Shown here in pieces: positions 44,860-55,424 of a stretch of 64,000 nucleotides of DNA (within the stretch, counting starts at the first letter, position 1; each line of letters opens with the position of its first letter). Made by a program: the position numbers and the translations under genes. The notes under the pieces were generated by a model. That model saw only the letters and a list, made by a program, of their open reading frames with translations. It did not search any database and was not told where the DNA came from. Origin of the DNA: Capronia americana (lineage: Eukaryota > Ascomycota > Eurotiomycetes > Chaetothyriales > Herpotrichiellaceae); NCBI GenBank assembly GCA_016110215.1, contig JADWQD010000004.1, positions 930,001 through 994,000 of the forward strand, read 5' to 3'.

Positions 44860-47800
44860 TCACGAGCTGGACTCCCACTCTGCCAACCTAGACGCCAGGC
44901 TGCCCTTCTTCCAATGCCTCTCATAGTCTTCTTTCAGTTCGACTTGAGACTTTTCCCCAGGTTTACCATAGCCTCCACCACCAGGCGTCATCTGGAAGGC
45001 CACGAATCAGCAGATTGTGAGGAGAAACGAAAGATGAGACTTACCACAATGATCCGCTCTCCTGGCTGCATGCTGGCTGTGTTCTTCGCTCCCAGGCTGA
45101 TGAGCCGCATTTCATACTCGTCTTCGCCTTCATCGTCTCGCCTCTTCCCCTCGTGTTCACCGCCGGTTCCTTTGCTCTTGGCCCTCTTGATCTTCCTTAC
45201 CCAGATGTTCTTCCCGCACTGTGCATCACCACCCCCGTGCAGACCATACGGCCTATACACTCTCCTCTCGCTCAGTATACTGACCTGCACAGGGATACGG
45301 AACTCGATGTCCCGAATGACCCCATCACCACCCCTGTGTTGTCCAATGCCGCCACTCCCTGCTCTGAGACTGAACTCCCTCAATATCACGGGATATCTTC
45401 TCTCAAACACCTCCGCATCTGTGATCCTAGTATTCGTCATATGCGTATGCACGCCGCTCGTGCCCTCCCAATCCTTACCCGCGCCACTGCCTCCCGCAAT
45501 TGTCTCGTAATACCCAAAGCCCTTCTGCTCAGCCCCACCCTTCAGGTTTCCTCCAAACCCAAAGGTCAAATTGTTGCAATCACCCTGACTCGCCGCACAC
45601 GCTTCAAAGCACTTGAACACCACGTCCGTCACCCTCTGACTGGTCAGAACATTGCCGCCCACCACGGCAGCCTTCTCACTCGGCGACAAGAAACTGCCGG
45701 GCGGAATCCGCACATCCACAGGCTTCAGACATCCCTGGTTCAACGGAATGTCCTGATCAATCAAACACCTCAGACAGTAAATGATGGCCGAGTACGTCAC
45801 CGCCTCCGGGGCATTGATGTTGCCGTACACTTCAGGCCCAGTCCCCTCAAAGTCGAAAACCGCCTCCCCTTTCTCGGCGTCGATACTGATCTTCAGGGCG
45901 ATCGGCGAGCCATCGTCCATGTAGTCCACGGCCCGCAAGTCCTTGCCCTCAAACCTCTTGGACACCTCTTTCAACAGCTCGCGTACAGACTTCTCTGCAT
46001 TATTTTGGATGTTCTGCATGTAGAATTGCACGACTTCTTCGCCGTAATCTTCAATCAGTGCCGAGATCAAGTTGATGCCCTTTTGATTTGCGGCGATTTG
46101 AGCCTTCAGGTCGTTCAAGTTGTCCGCGAGACATCTGGTGCCGCTGCACTCGGGGTATTGCGCTGGTTCGTCGTACAAAAGTTCCGTGATCCTCTTCTCG
46201 TCGAACTTGCCCTCCGAGACCAATTTCTCGGACTTGATCGCCGCGCCTTCTTGGTAGAGTTCTCGGCTGTGAGGAGGCATGCTCCCCGGGAGAATCCCGC
46301 CAATATCAGCGTGATGAGCCCGGCTGGCGACGTAGAAGATGATCTTGTCGCCACTGAACGCCGGCGTCACGACCGTGATGTCCGGCAAGTGTGTGCCCCC
46401 GTACTCCGGGTGGTTCGAGACGATGACATCGCCTTTCTTGAGTTTTCCGCGCCAGATTTCGGCTTGTGTGCGTACGCACGTGGACATGCTCCCCAGGTGG
46501 ACTGGCAAATGGGGTGCGTTGGCGACGAGACCGCCTTGCTCGTCGAACAGCGCACAGCTGTAATCGAGACGTTCCTTGACGTTGGTGCTGACCGACGTTT
46601 TCTGCAGAGCACGACCCATTTGTTCGGCAATGGCCATGAACCGGTGGGCGAAGATGGAGAGCAGAATCGGATCGACTTCTCGGGCGTTGGCCTTCTTGCC
46701 TGTCCCCTCTTCGCCGATATTGATCACCACGTGCGTCTCGATGATGAGGGCCGTCGCTCCTGGTGGGATGATGATGGTCTGCGTGCCGTCGGCTATGATT
46801 GCCGGTCCCGCCACGCGGGCCCCAACCTCCAGGTCCTCGAGCTTGTAAATCCCTGTATCCTGCCGTCCGCCCTCGAAGTACACCTTCGCGGTGCTGTGGG
46901 CCTTCTCGGGCGCAACGTCCTTCGGCTTGATGGCTTTGAGTTGCTGGTCCGCCGTCTTGGACATCCCTCGGAAGGACTTCCCGATGCCGCGCACGCGGAC
47001 GTCGTCGACGATGGTATCCCGGTCGGGGAGCGTGAAGCCGAATTCCTGTTCGTGCTGGCGGACGAACGCGGCGCCAAACGCCCAGTCGTCGCCGTTGTAC
47101 AGCTCTTTGGATTCCGACTCCGTGGGCTTGATGACCATCAATGCGGATTCGGTCCCGCGGTACCGCATGTTCAGGTATTCCTCGTACTCGATTGCGTCGT
47201 CGGCGAAGCCCTGGTCATTGAGCCGTTTGCGCGACCGTTCCTTCAAGTCGGCCATTTTCTTCTTCAGATCGTCGTGCGACGACGAGTTGTCCCACACGTG
47301 GGACTCGGGGACTTGCGACTCATCGACCACGTCGGCGAGGGCCATGCCGTAAGCGGACAGGACGGACGAGTACCTGTGCACGAGAATCTGTCTTATCCCC
47401 AGGGACTCGGCGATGGCGACGGCGTGTTGACCCCCCGCGCCGCCAAACGTGGCGAGGCGATGTTGCGAGGTGTCGTGCCCTTTGGCTTCGGTGAGAGACC
47501 GGATCGGGCGGGTCATGGTCTCGTTGGCGATCTTGATGAAACCGTAGGCAACCTCGTCGGCGGTCATGCGCTTGTCTGTCTTGCTGTTGATCTCGTCGGT
47601 GAGTTGTTCGAACAGTTTCTTGCTGGCTTCCGGGTCGAGGCCCTCGTCTTCGTGCTTGCCGAAGATCTTGGGGAAGAACTCCGGTAATAGGCGGCCTAGG
47701 AGAAGATTCGCATCTGTGACGGTCAGGGGCCCGCCCTTTCTGTAGCATGCGGGGCCGGGATGTGCGCCTGCGGATTCGGGACCGACGACGAAGAGGCCGT

Positions 47801-49046
47801 TCCTGAAGAAGAGCCGAGACCCTCCCCCTGCTGCGACGGTGTTGATGTCCAGCTGGGGAGACTGGATTGTAACTCCTGCTGTGGTTGTTTCGAAGACGTG
47901 CTCGTAGCGTCCTTGGCCATATCGACTGACGTCTGTGCTTGTGCCGCCCATGTCAAAGCCGATGACGGGGGTTTTGGTCTCCGGGTCATAGGAGGTCAAC
48001 GCATAGCCGACCACACCGCCCGCTGGCCCCGACAGGATGGCACGCAGGCCGGAGAATTGGTCAACATCAACGAGGCCGCCGTCGGATTGCATGAACTCGC
48101 ATCTTGCGCCTTTCTCGCCTTCCTCCTTCTTTACGCTCTCGGTGCCAAGGCCTCCCTCGAACCCGGCTTGGAATCCTGCAATATATTTCTTGATGGCGGG
48201 GGTGAGATATGCATCCGCGCACGCCGATGTCGCTCGGGGCACCAGTTTGATCATGGGCATCAGCTCGTGACTCAGACTGACGTGCTGGAAGCCAATCTCG
48301 TGCGCGAGCTTGCCGACCAAGGCTTCATGGTCGGGGAACGTGTACCCGTGCATCAAGCACACGGCAATGCTTCGGAAGCCTTCATCGTAAAGCTGCTTCA
48401 GCTGTTCCTTAATCTTACCTTCCTCTGGCCGCCGTAATATTCGGACAGCTTCGCCCGAGAGGCCTTCAACGAGGTCGTGGTTCTGGTAGTCCTCATGTTT
48501 GGCTTCCGCTTTCGTCTGCTGTCTCTGAGGATCCTCGGCATAGTCTTCAAGTGTAACTCGCTCGTCGATCTCCACGACCTTCTTGTATAGGACGTCGGGC
48601 CTCCGGATGGCAAGATCAAAGATCTTCGGTCTGGACTGATTGCCAATCTCCAAGCAGTCCTTGAACCCGCGAGAGACCACCATGGCCATCTTCTCACCCT
48701 TCCGCTCCAGCAATGCATTGGTAGCGACTGTTGTTCCCATACGAATACTCTCGATCTTACTCGTGTCGAGAGCCTCACCTCTGGGGATATCGCGTCCTGT
48801 GAACTTCGACATGAGCCGTCGAATACCTTCCAGTGGTGCATCTTCGTAGTTCGACGGATCTTCTGAGAGCAGTTTGATGATAATGTCATCTTCCATGCGG
48901 CCTGTGCCTGGATTGCCGACACAGTCTGTGAAGGTGCCTCCTCGCTGTACAAGTTACTGGGTGAGTCGGAGGTACGCCATCGTATGGTTGGGACTTACGT
49001 CAATCGCTATGCGAATGCCTCTCTCTGCTCGGCCGGCGTCCCCCAT
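44860..49046 (-). CDS. 5-oxoprolinase (ATP-hydrolysing)
   Basis: A cytosolic enzyme that opens 5-oxoproline to glutamate using ATP, part of glutathione and gamma-glutamyl turnover. Minus-strand exons 49046-48999, 48944-45045 and 44991-44860 give 1359 aa, the usual length. The N-terminal hydantoinase-A half includes DRGGTFTDCVGNPGTG (start of the nucleotide-binding fold, partly rebuilt by splicing), GTTVATNALLERKG, and a second phosphate loop FDMGGTSTDVSRYGQG with HPGPACYRKGGPLTVTDAN. The hydantoinase-B half includes ERLDYSCALFDEQGGLVA and HADIGGILPGSMPPHS. It ends MTPGGGGYGKPGE, restored by the last exon. Related hydantoinase or acetophenone carboxylase subunits are usually separate, and the fusion order and length favour 5-oxoprolinase. 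The opposite strand holds an 844-codon open frame that I treat as a composition effect. Confidence 0.93.
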
Positions 49047-49833
49047 GGTTACAGTATTTCAGGATAGACACGCACAGACAAAGAGATATTGTTCGAGATG
49101 CAAACGAATAAAGTGGTCCTCTCCAGGTCTCATATGCTGTCTGCCCAGCCTTGAAAGCGCCCTTTGCTCGGACAGTGTCGCGAGAGCCTCGCGGATTGTT
49201 CAAGGAGGAGAAGTCCGCCTCAGTAATTCATCGGCCTCCACTTGCCGACAATCCAGTAGAAATGCTACACAGTAGACGTTGGACTATTGGCACTCTACAG
49301 TCTGATTTCTGTGGACTTTTTGGATTTCCTTGTGATATGAGATGGCACAATTTGATGGCGAACCCAAGGAGGCAAAGACTCAGGAGACAATCAGATCTGC
49401 TTCAGTGGATGGGCAGAAACAGTTCATGAGATAGAGGCGTGAGAGGTCACAATTTCGTCATTGCCGTCGCGGCCTGATGTTGGTGCACTTCACCGTAGTA
49501 GTATTACGGCGGGGATTTACGAGCCAACCGCAACACAGGAGCCGAGCACATAGGTAGTCGCCACAAAGTAGTGGTCTGATTTCTCTCTACACAGGCGCCG
49601 CACGCGCTGATAGCATGGAAGTAGCCCCTTTCAGCATTCTCTTGTGTCAATAAAACATCGTCAGCCATTCGTTTCCAAGATGAACGCCATATCTGCTGCC
49701 CGTCAAACCGACCCAAGTGCGTCGCTCATGCTCAGTGAAAAGAAAACTCCATAAATTTCATGACCATCAGTGGTCACAATATTGAAATGTCCACGGGTGT
49801 CGTCAGGTCCTAAGTGACGTGAAGGAGCGGTCG
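49047..49833. other. Intergenic, 5-oxoprolinase to Aurora kinase
   Basis: No gene recognised in about 790 bases. It contains the 5-oxoprolinase promoter and the kinase 3' end. Confidence 0.55.
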
Positions 49834-51164
49834 TCACTCTGAGCTTGAGCCTTTGCTGCTGCTACTGGATGCTCTCTCAAAGGCACGTTCGCCACCTTTG
49901 GTGACGCAGTGCTTGACAACCCAGGGATGCTGGAGGACATCTTCGAGTGGAATACGCTTTTCAGGATCTAACACTAAGAGCTGTGGACATGTTAGCGACC
50001 TCAGTCCGGATCAGGTAAACAAAGCGAGAGAACTCACCCGCATGATCAGGTCTCTGGCCTCAGCGCTCACAAAGCTTGGAACTTTCATGTCACACCGCGC
50101 AATTCTCCGCTGTGTCATGATGGTTGTGTCCTCGAAGGGCGCTTCACCGACAAGAAACTCGTATGTAAGTACACCCAGACTCCACAGGTCGACCTTTTCG
50201 TTGTAGAAATTGTCTGAGCTGCCTGGCTTGAGCATCTCAGGCGGAAGGTAATCCAGGGTGCCACACATAGTTTGTCTCCTGTTGTTGGGAGCGTGGACTG
50301 ACCAGCCAAAGTCGGAGATCTTGATTTCGCCGTGGATACCGACAAGGATATTTTCAGGCTTGATGTCTCGGTGCATGACATGCTTCTTGTGCAGATATTT
50401 AAGGGCGGCAGCCATCTGTGCAATATATTGTGCCGCCTTCCATTCCGGGAAGCGACCCTCCTTGCGGAGATGCTTGTACAGCTCTCCCTTACCGGCGAAC
50501 TCGAGGATCAGAAAGACTCGCTTGCTGTCATGGAAATGGCCGAATAGTCTGAGGATGTTGGGGTGCCTCAAGTTGGACTGGATCTCGATTTCTCTTCGGA
50601 CTTGCTTCTCGACTTTGCCCTGCTGTAATTCCGACTTATGGAGGACCTTCAGGGCACACACAAACCCTGACGATCTTTCGCGGGCAAGGTAGACTCGTCC
50701 GAACTTTCCTTTCCCAAGTGGCTTGCCAATCTCAAACATGCCAAGGTGGAATTGTTTGGGTGCTTGTGGTTGATCGAAGAAGTACTTGGGAGTGGCTCTG
50801 CCCCGGGTCGAGTCATCGCTATCATCCGACTCTCTGGCTGCTTGAAGTGCCACTCGAACCGGCGAAGGGGGATGGGTAGGAACCGTTGTAGTTGTAGTGA
50901 TGGTCGTAATGGAGGCTACGTTCTGTTTCGAGTCCGCGGTCACTTGGAGTGGGTATTTGACGAGGTTCGTTCGAGCTTGTGTTGAGGATAACGTTGGTAT
51001 CACACCCGCAGGCGCAGTCTGCAGTCATACCGTCAGAATTGCAAGAGCGCGCTGTGCGCACGGGGTGATGCTACCTTAGACTTGAGACCAGTCGCAGTTG
51101 GTGCTTCATTCTCATCATTGACGGTGAGGTGCTCGAAGCGCGACTCCAGCGTTTTCGTCGCCAT
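49834..51164 (-). CDS. IPL1: Aurora-type serine/threonine kinase (Ipl1/Ark1)
   Basis: This is the chromosomal-passenger kinase that corrects kinetochore-microtubule attachment. Minus-strand exons 51164-51075, 51018-50038 and 49980-49834 give 405 aa. Exon 1 (MATKTLESRFEHLTVNDEN) matches fungal Aurora N-termini. The kinase domain runs from about 125 to 385: Gly loop LGKGKFGRVYLA, catalytic Lys154 in CALKVL, HRDIKPEN near 246, DFGWSVHAP near 266, and the Aurora activation loop RRQTMCGTLDYLPPEM with Thr280 as the autophosphorylation site. The last exon adds LLVLDPEKRIPLEDVLQHPW. The tail is Ser-rich. The N-terminal 120 residues are disordered with a Thr run. A single Aurora gene is usual in fungi. 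The neighbour TIP41, divergent to it, acts on PP2A signalling, but I infer no functional link. Confidence 0.96.
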
Positions 51165-51533
51165 GATGCAGAGGTTGTCAGAGGAAGAGAGTATGAAACG
51201 GGTTTTAACTGAGGCCGATCTAAGAGAATAGAAGGTTGTTCGTTATATCCTGCGGGTTCAGCGTTCGGTGATCGGGGGAAGAGGATGCCATACTGAGCAG
51301 TAAACAATGCTGGGCGTCATAGCAACCACAGCCTCGCCCCGCCGCTTTTGCAACCAGGCTGCGCCGCTCCCCGCACTGGTTACACCTCACCACGGTACGT
51401 ACGATTACAGCCCGGCTTTCTTCTCGCTCTGTACATCTGCTCATCCCCAACGCCAAATCAGCTCCTTCCATTGGCGTTGTGTCGCTACAGAAGACCTTTC
51501 GGCTTTGGTGACCTCCTAATCCGCCAAGTGACC
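51165..51533. promoter_or_regulatory. Divergent region between Aurora kinase and TIP41
   Basis: Start codons lie 369 bases apart in opposite directions. No separate gene is seen. Confidence 0.5.
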
Positions 51534-52364
51534 ATGGCGGTCAATGGCTACCAGCCGCCTAATGGCATCAACACAACCTTTCCCTTGCCTTCCGCTGCTC
51601 CTCCACGGGCGTTCTCTATCGAGGGATTCCGTGTCCAGACCCAGAAGTTACCAATTTTGAAAGCCGGGCCTATTGAAGAGATGACCAAGAAGCTGGGGAT
51701 CGCTCCGCCCGAGATGATCTTTGGTGACAATCTCGTCACAATCGAGCATTCGGCGTCCCGATGGGGAATCAAATTTGACGCTTTTGGAGCTTTGGATCGT
51801 GTTGACAAGACCGGTGAGCGACGGCTGAAGGTGGCCTACTCCAAGGAATGGCAACAGAGCAGGGAAGATCAACATGACATCAAAGAAGTCGTCAAGCCGT
51901 TCGACTGGTCCTATTCCACTGACTACAAAGGTGACCTTGCGCCGGGAAGCCAAGAATTCCAGCCCTCTGAAGAACCGATCCCGCTCGAATTACTCAAGCG
52001 ACCGGATCCCATTTTGTTCTTCGATGACGTGGTACTTTATGAGGACGAGCTCGCTGATAACGGCATTACGATGCTCTCCTGCAAAATCCGAGTCATGCCT
52101 GCACGATTACTCCTCCTCTGCCGGTTCTTTATGAGGCTCGACAATGTCCTTGTCAGATTGCGGGACACCCGGGTATACGTTGACTTCGGGAAGAAAGAGA
52201 TAATCAGAGAATACATCGCGAAGGAAGAGGCGTACGGCAAAATTTGTGATCGGCTGGCAGGCAGAAGAGACGATGTCACCGCCGTGCTCCGCGACCCAAA
52301 TCAGATGGCTGACCTCTTGCCCATAACGGAGAAAACGCTGGAGCGAGTCGAATTGAGAAGATGA
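51534..52364 (+). CDS. TIP41: Tip41-like regulator of PP2A/TOR signalling
   Basis: A single-exon protein of 276 aa of the TIP41 family, which binds Tap42/alpha4 or PP2A-type phosphatases and modulates TOR signalling in the cytosol. Family segments in order are FRVQTQKLPILKAGPIEEM, PEMIFGDNLVTIEHSAS, KEVVKPFDWSYSTDYKG, PIPLELLKRPDPILFFDD and ELADNGITMLSCKIRVMP. Next come RLLLLCRFFMRLDNVLVRLR and DTRVYVDFGKKEIIREY. This covers the whole conserved domain, and the length is normal. I chose the ATG at 51534 (ACCATGGCG), because the frame stays open further upstream only through sequence that looks like leader. It is divergent from the Aurora kinase gene. The assignment is secure. Confidence 0.95.
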   Translation: MAVNGYQPPNGINTTFPLPSAAPPRAFSIEGFRVQTQKLPILKAGPIEEMTKKLGIAPPEMIFGDNLVTIEHSASRWGIKFDAFGALDRVDKTGERRLKVAYSKEWQQSREDQHDIKEVVKPFDWSYSTDYKGDLAPGSQEFQPSEEPIPLELLKRPDPILFFDDVVLYEDELADNGITMLSCKIRVMPARLLLLCRFFMRLDNVLVRLRDTRVYVDFGKKEIIREYIAKEEAYGKICDRLAGRRDDVTAVLRDPNQMADLLPITEKTLERVELRR

Positions 52365-53347
52365 GGTGCCATACGGTTATCAGGGAGGTTGCACTGTGCT
52401 TGACCGAGATCGTCTCGTCCCAAGAGCTGCCTAGTGAGTCCTACGGCGACACAGCTATTCTCCAGAGCTCGATACCCCCGACAATCACGCATCGACTCAA
52501 CCGAGGAATCGCGCAACATCTTATGAGTCAGGCAAGTATCCGGCCGCTAGTATTGAAGAACGCCTCCAACCACGATCCAGCCGGGCGAAATGTGACAGAC
52601 AGCTGCAGGGAATGTGCCTCCGCATTGCGACTCCGGCCCCTTGATGAAATATAGGGTCTGTCGGTCAGATCTCGGCGGAATGAACACCGGCTCGGCTTCG
52701 AACTGGGAGGCGTGCAAAGATACCAATCCCTGTGCTTGGGCTACGCGAATTCTCTGTGCATGGATGCTACATACCCATGTCTGCCTTCACTGGGTTAAGT
52801 GTCCATCGGGATCATCAGTGGTTGAGAGCGGAGTCATGACCACGTTTGTGTTCAGTTGTCAGATCGCGTTGTCTCTCGGCTATCAGACAACGTTATCTAC
52901 GAGAACGCGCTCGGCACCTGACACGCGTCTTCAGGCTGTCAACCCCGGAATCTCTGCCGACTTTGGAGGGACGAAGCGAACGATGGAGGATGAAACCAAT
53001 TTCCGCCGTCTGAAAGGGGCCTAGTGGCCACCGCGAACCTGGCCAATAAGATCGCGTAGACTTCAGCCTTCCGCGAACCTTTATCCACGCCCGCTCAAGA
53101 ACTGTGGTGACCCTGAATCTAGCCAGATTTTAGCCCGAAGCCACAAACGCCGCATACGGAAGATGACTGCTGACTTGTCCCTGAGGGACATGAACTTCTC
53201 GACAAGGCGCTCGCAAATCTCCCACGGTAGCAGCTGACAAGGTTTGGCACCACACCCCCAGTCAATCCATGACCTGCACGACCTTCCCATCACTTTGCAA
53301 CGCAGATCTTACCGTCGAGTCTCTTCATCTTCAGTGCCCGTGGCACG
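52365..53347. other. Intergenic, about 1 kb, no gene seen
   Basis: An open frame of 136 codons lies at 52614-53024, but I find no domain or splice partner and do not call it. Confidence 0.5.
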
Positions 53348-54394
53348 ATGTGCCAACGTCGCGGTTTCTGTGCTTTGGCTCTGGCTGTTATTCCTTTCTT
53401 CGCCAATGCGTTGCCTTCAGTTCCCGTTGCAACTGACCCGATCCTTGTGACGGCAACGGTGCCAACCGTTCTACCATCTCTGGTGACAATCTATTCTGTC
53501 GTACCCGCAACCGATGCGGCGCCAAACCAAGAGACCATAGTCACAACGACGATCGATGGCACAGCGACAACCATAACCTCAACGGCACTGATTGCCGGCT
53601 CTGTCACTAGTACCATCATCTCGACCATCTCTTTCGCAACGAGTCAAGTCGTTGTTAGTACCGTTGGCTACTCAACAATCTTTGGTCCAGATCCAACCAC
53701 AGCGGCCGCTCCTGCCATATCGGAGACAGCCATATCTACGCCAGCAACATCTCCGTCGACTACACCGCAGACTTCAGTGCTGGTGTCGACGACTTCTTCA
53801 TCCGAACAAACCACTAGCCTTGCAGCTCTTACTACTTCTTCGTCCGCGGCGACTCCATCGGGAAGTCCATCAAGTACTTCAACTGCCGTTGGCGCCAACA
53901 ATTCATCGGCAGCATCGATCTCGTCGTCTCATTCTAAAGGGCTCTCCACTGGCGCTAAAGCTGGAATTGGCGTGGGCGTTGCCCTGGTTGTCATTCTTTT
54001 GGTTGTTCTATCCTTCTTGCTAGGCCAACGATATACCCGTCGTCGCAACAATCTCTCCAGGGCCACGCCCGATGAAGTCTCCGTTGAAGAAAAGGACGTG
54101 TTCCAAGCTGGACGCCCTTATGAGAGCACTAGCTCACAAGTCGCTTCGCCTGCACTCACGACAGGTAAAACTCATGCCTACTCCGCGAATACTACGGCTA
54201 TTGGGAGCGGCTCGCCATCCGTAAGCGGGCGGTCCTATGACATCCCTGGTTCACCTCCGGCAGAAAACCGTTACGAAAATTCAGAACTATCAGCCCTTCC
54301 GCCGATCATCAAAGAAGACAACCAGATGTACGTCGGTGTTCCTACCCATATGTCAGGCTCGAAACGTTGGAGTATGAAAGAATTCATGAAATGA
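53348..54394 (+). CDS. Mid2/WSC-like single-pass wall-stress membrane protein
   Basis: A single-exon protein of 348 aa. It has an N-terminal signal peptide (ALALAVIPFFANA) and an ectodomain of about 175 residues very rich in Ser and Thr (probably O-mannosylated, with Asn-Ser-Ser sites). One membrane span, about 206-226 (IGVGVALVVILLVVLSFLL), is followed by a stop-transfer RRR cluster. The cytoplasmic tail of about 115 residues has Ser/Pro/Tyr motifs and ends in MKEFMK. This architecture matches the fungal Mid2/Wsc/Mtl wall sensors, which sit in the plasma membrane and signal to Rho1 and the cell-wall integrity MAP kinases. I see no WSC Cys-rich domain. The role as a sensor is inferred from architecture only. 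It could instead be a general Ser/Thr-rich surface glycoprotein. Confidence 0.8.
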   Translation: MCQRRGFCALALAVIPFFANALPSVPVATDPILVTATVPTVLPSLVTIYSVVPATDAAPNQETIVTTTIDGTATTITSTALIAGSVTSTIISTISFATSQVVVSTVGYSTIFGPDPTTAAAPAISETAISTPATSPSTTPQTSVLVSTTSSSEQTTSLAALTTSSSAATPSGSPSSTSTAVGANNSSAASISSSHSKGLSTGAKAGIGVGVALVVILLVVLSFLLGQRYTRRRNNLSRATPDEVSVEEKDVFQAGRPYESTSSQVASPALTTGKTHAYSANTTAIGSGSPSVSGRSYDIPGSPPAENRYENSELSALPPIIKEDNQMYVGVPTHMSGSKRWSMKEFMK

Positions 54395-55342
54395 CAAGTC
54401 CGACGGGTATTACGATGATCAAGTGAATCCACGGTTTCCATCAAAGTTCATTCCCGTGCAGCCGGGCAAATATCTTCACGGATGTCCAAAGCTCAACGAT
54501 GTATCTCAGGGGCTCTTTGCAACTGATGTCAACGCTGGTCCCGGAATTCAGGCGTGCGCACCAGAGCCGAAACTCCCCAGCCTGAGAAGTTCTGCGGCGA
54601 TAATCAAGTGCGGAGCCGAATACAGCCTTTCCGCCAGCGTGATGCATCGGCATCCCATCCCGAGCCTGAAACCCGGAGCAAGGCCTCAGCCTGGCTTCGC
54701 TTATACTTCGGGTTAAGATTGGCCCTGAGCGGTCCTACACAACGCCGGACTCGGTTGAATACATTTCACTCTGAATGCACATACGTGTCAACACTTTTAT
54801 GTCACCGCAACACCTCAACTTTGGTCAATGCAATGGGCCCGGCCTTTCACTTTCGGGCCCCTCTTATGGAGATGAAATCAGCAGTGCGAATCCGTGGAAA
54901 CTCTTCCCTTTGTCGGAACCCCCCTTGGCGGGTACGGATAACAGAACATATACATGGGCGCGTGTCCCATTCGTAATATGTAGTGTGTAATTCGAATTCT
55001 GCGGCAGGCGTGCAGCCTTCCCAGCTTCCCTCTGATCCAGGTTTTACTTTTGCCCTTCGCTAGCTGGTGAGGCGCCGATGAGGCACTGACGAGGCCGAAG
55101 CATAAAACAGTTATGTAATCAATGCCAAGTCTCGAGTCACGGTACCTGCCAAGTCCGATCACGTGACGTGAGCTGGCGTCAAAATGGGGCAAGGCGCTCC
55201 GACCGTCACCCCGAGTTTTCTCTCTTCTTCAATTCCCCGACCGTGTATATCCTGCGAAGTCCGCTCTCTGATTTCCACTTGCTCAGAAACCAGACGCGAC
55301 TCGCTCTCTGACTAGCTCTGCGACATTTGCGCCTGATGGTCT
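54395..55342. other. Intergenic, no gene seen
   Basis: About 950 bases without a supported gene, including the SPT10-like promoter and leader. The leader carries an upstream ATG at 55335. Confidence 0.5.
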
Positions 55343-55424
55343 ATGATGCCGGCTCTACTGGAGGATCCCGAAGCGCCTGTGATCTATCGGGCCTCGGGAC
55401 AAGAGCCGTATCCCACCTCAGATA
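55335..55424 (+). other. Upstream ORF overlapping the SPT10 start
   Basis: An ATG eight bases before the SPT10-like ATG opens a 29-codon frame that ends inside the main coding sequence in another frame. If included in the mRNA it could lower main-frame translation. Confidence 0.4.

Noticed and set aside
45153..47687. 844-codon open frame on the plus strand opposite 5-oxoprolinase
   Set aside because: It lacks an ATG at its start, mirrors the codon periodicity of the true gene and has no recognisable domain. Its length is explained by GC-rich third positions of the sense gene.
52614..53024. 136-codon frame after TIP41
   Set aside because: No conserved character and a poor start context, so chance length is likely.
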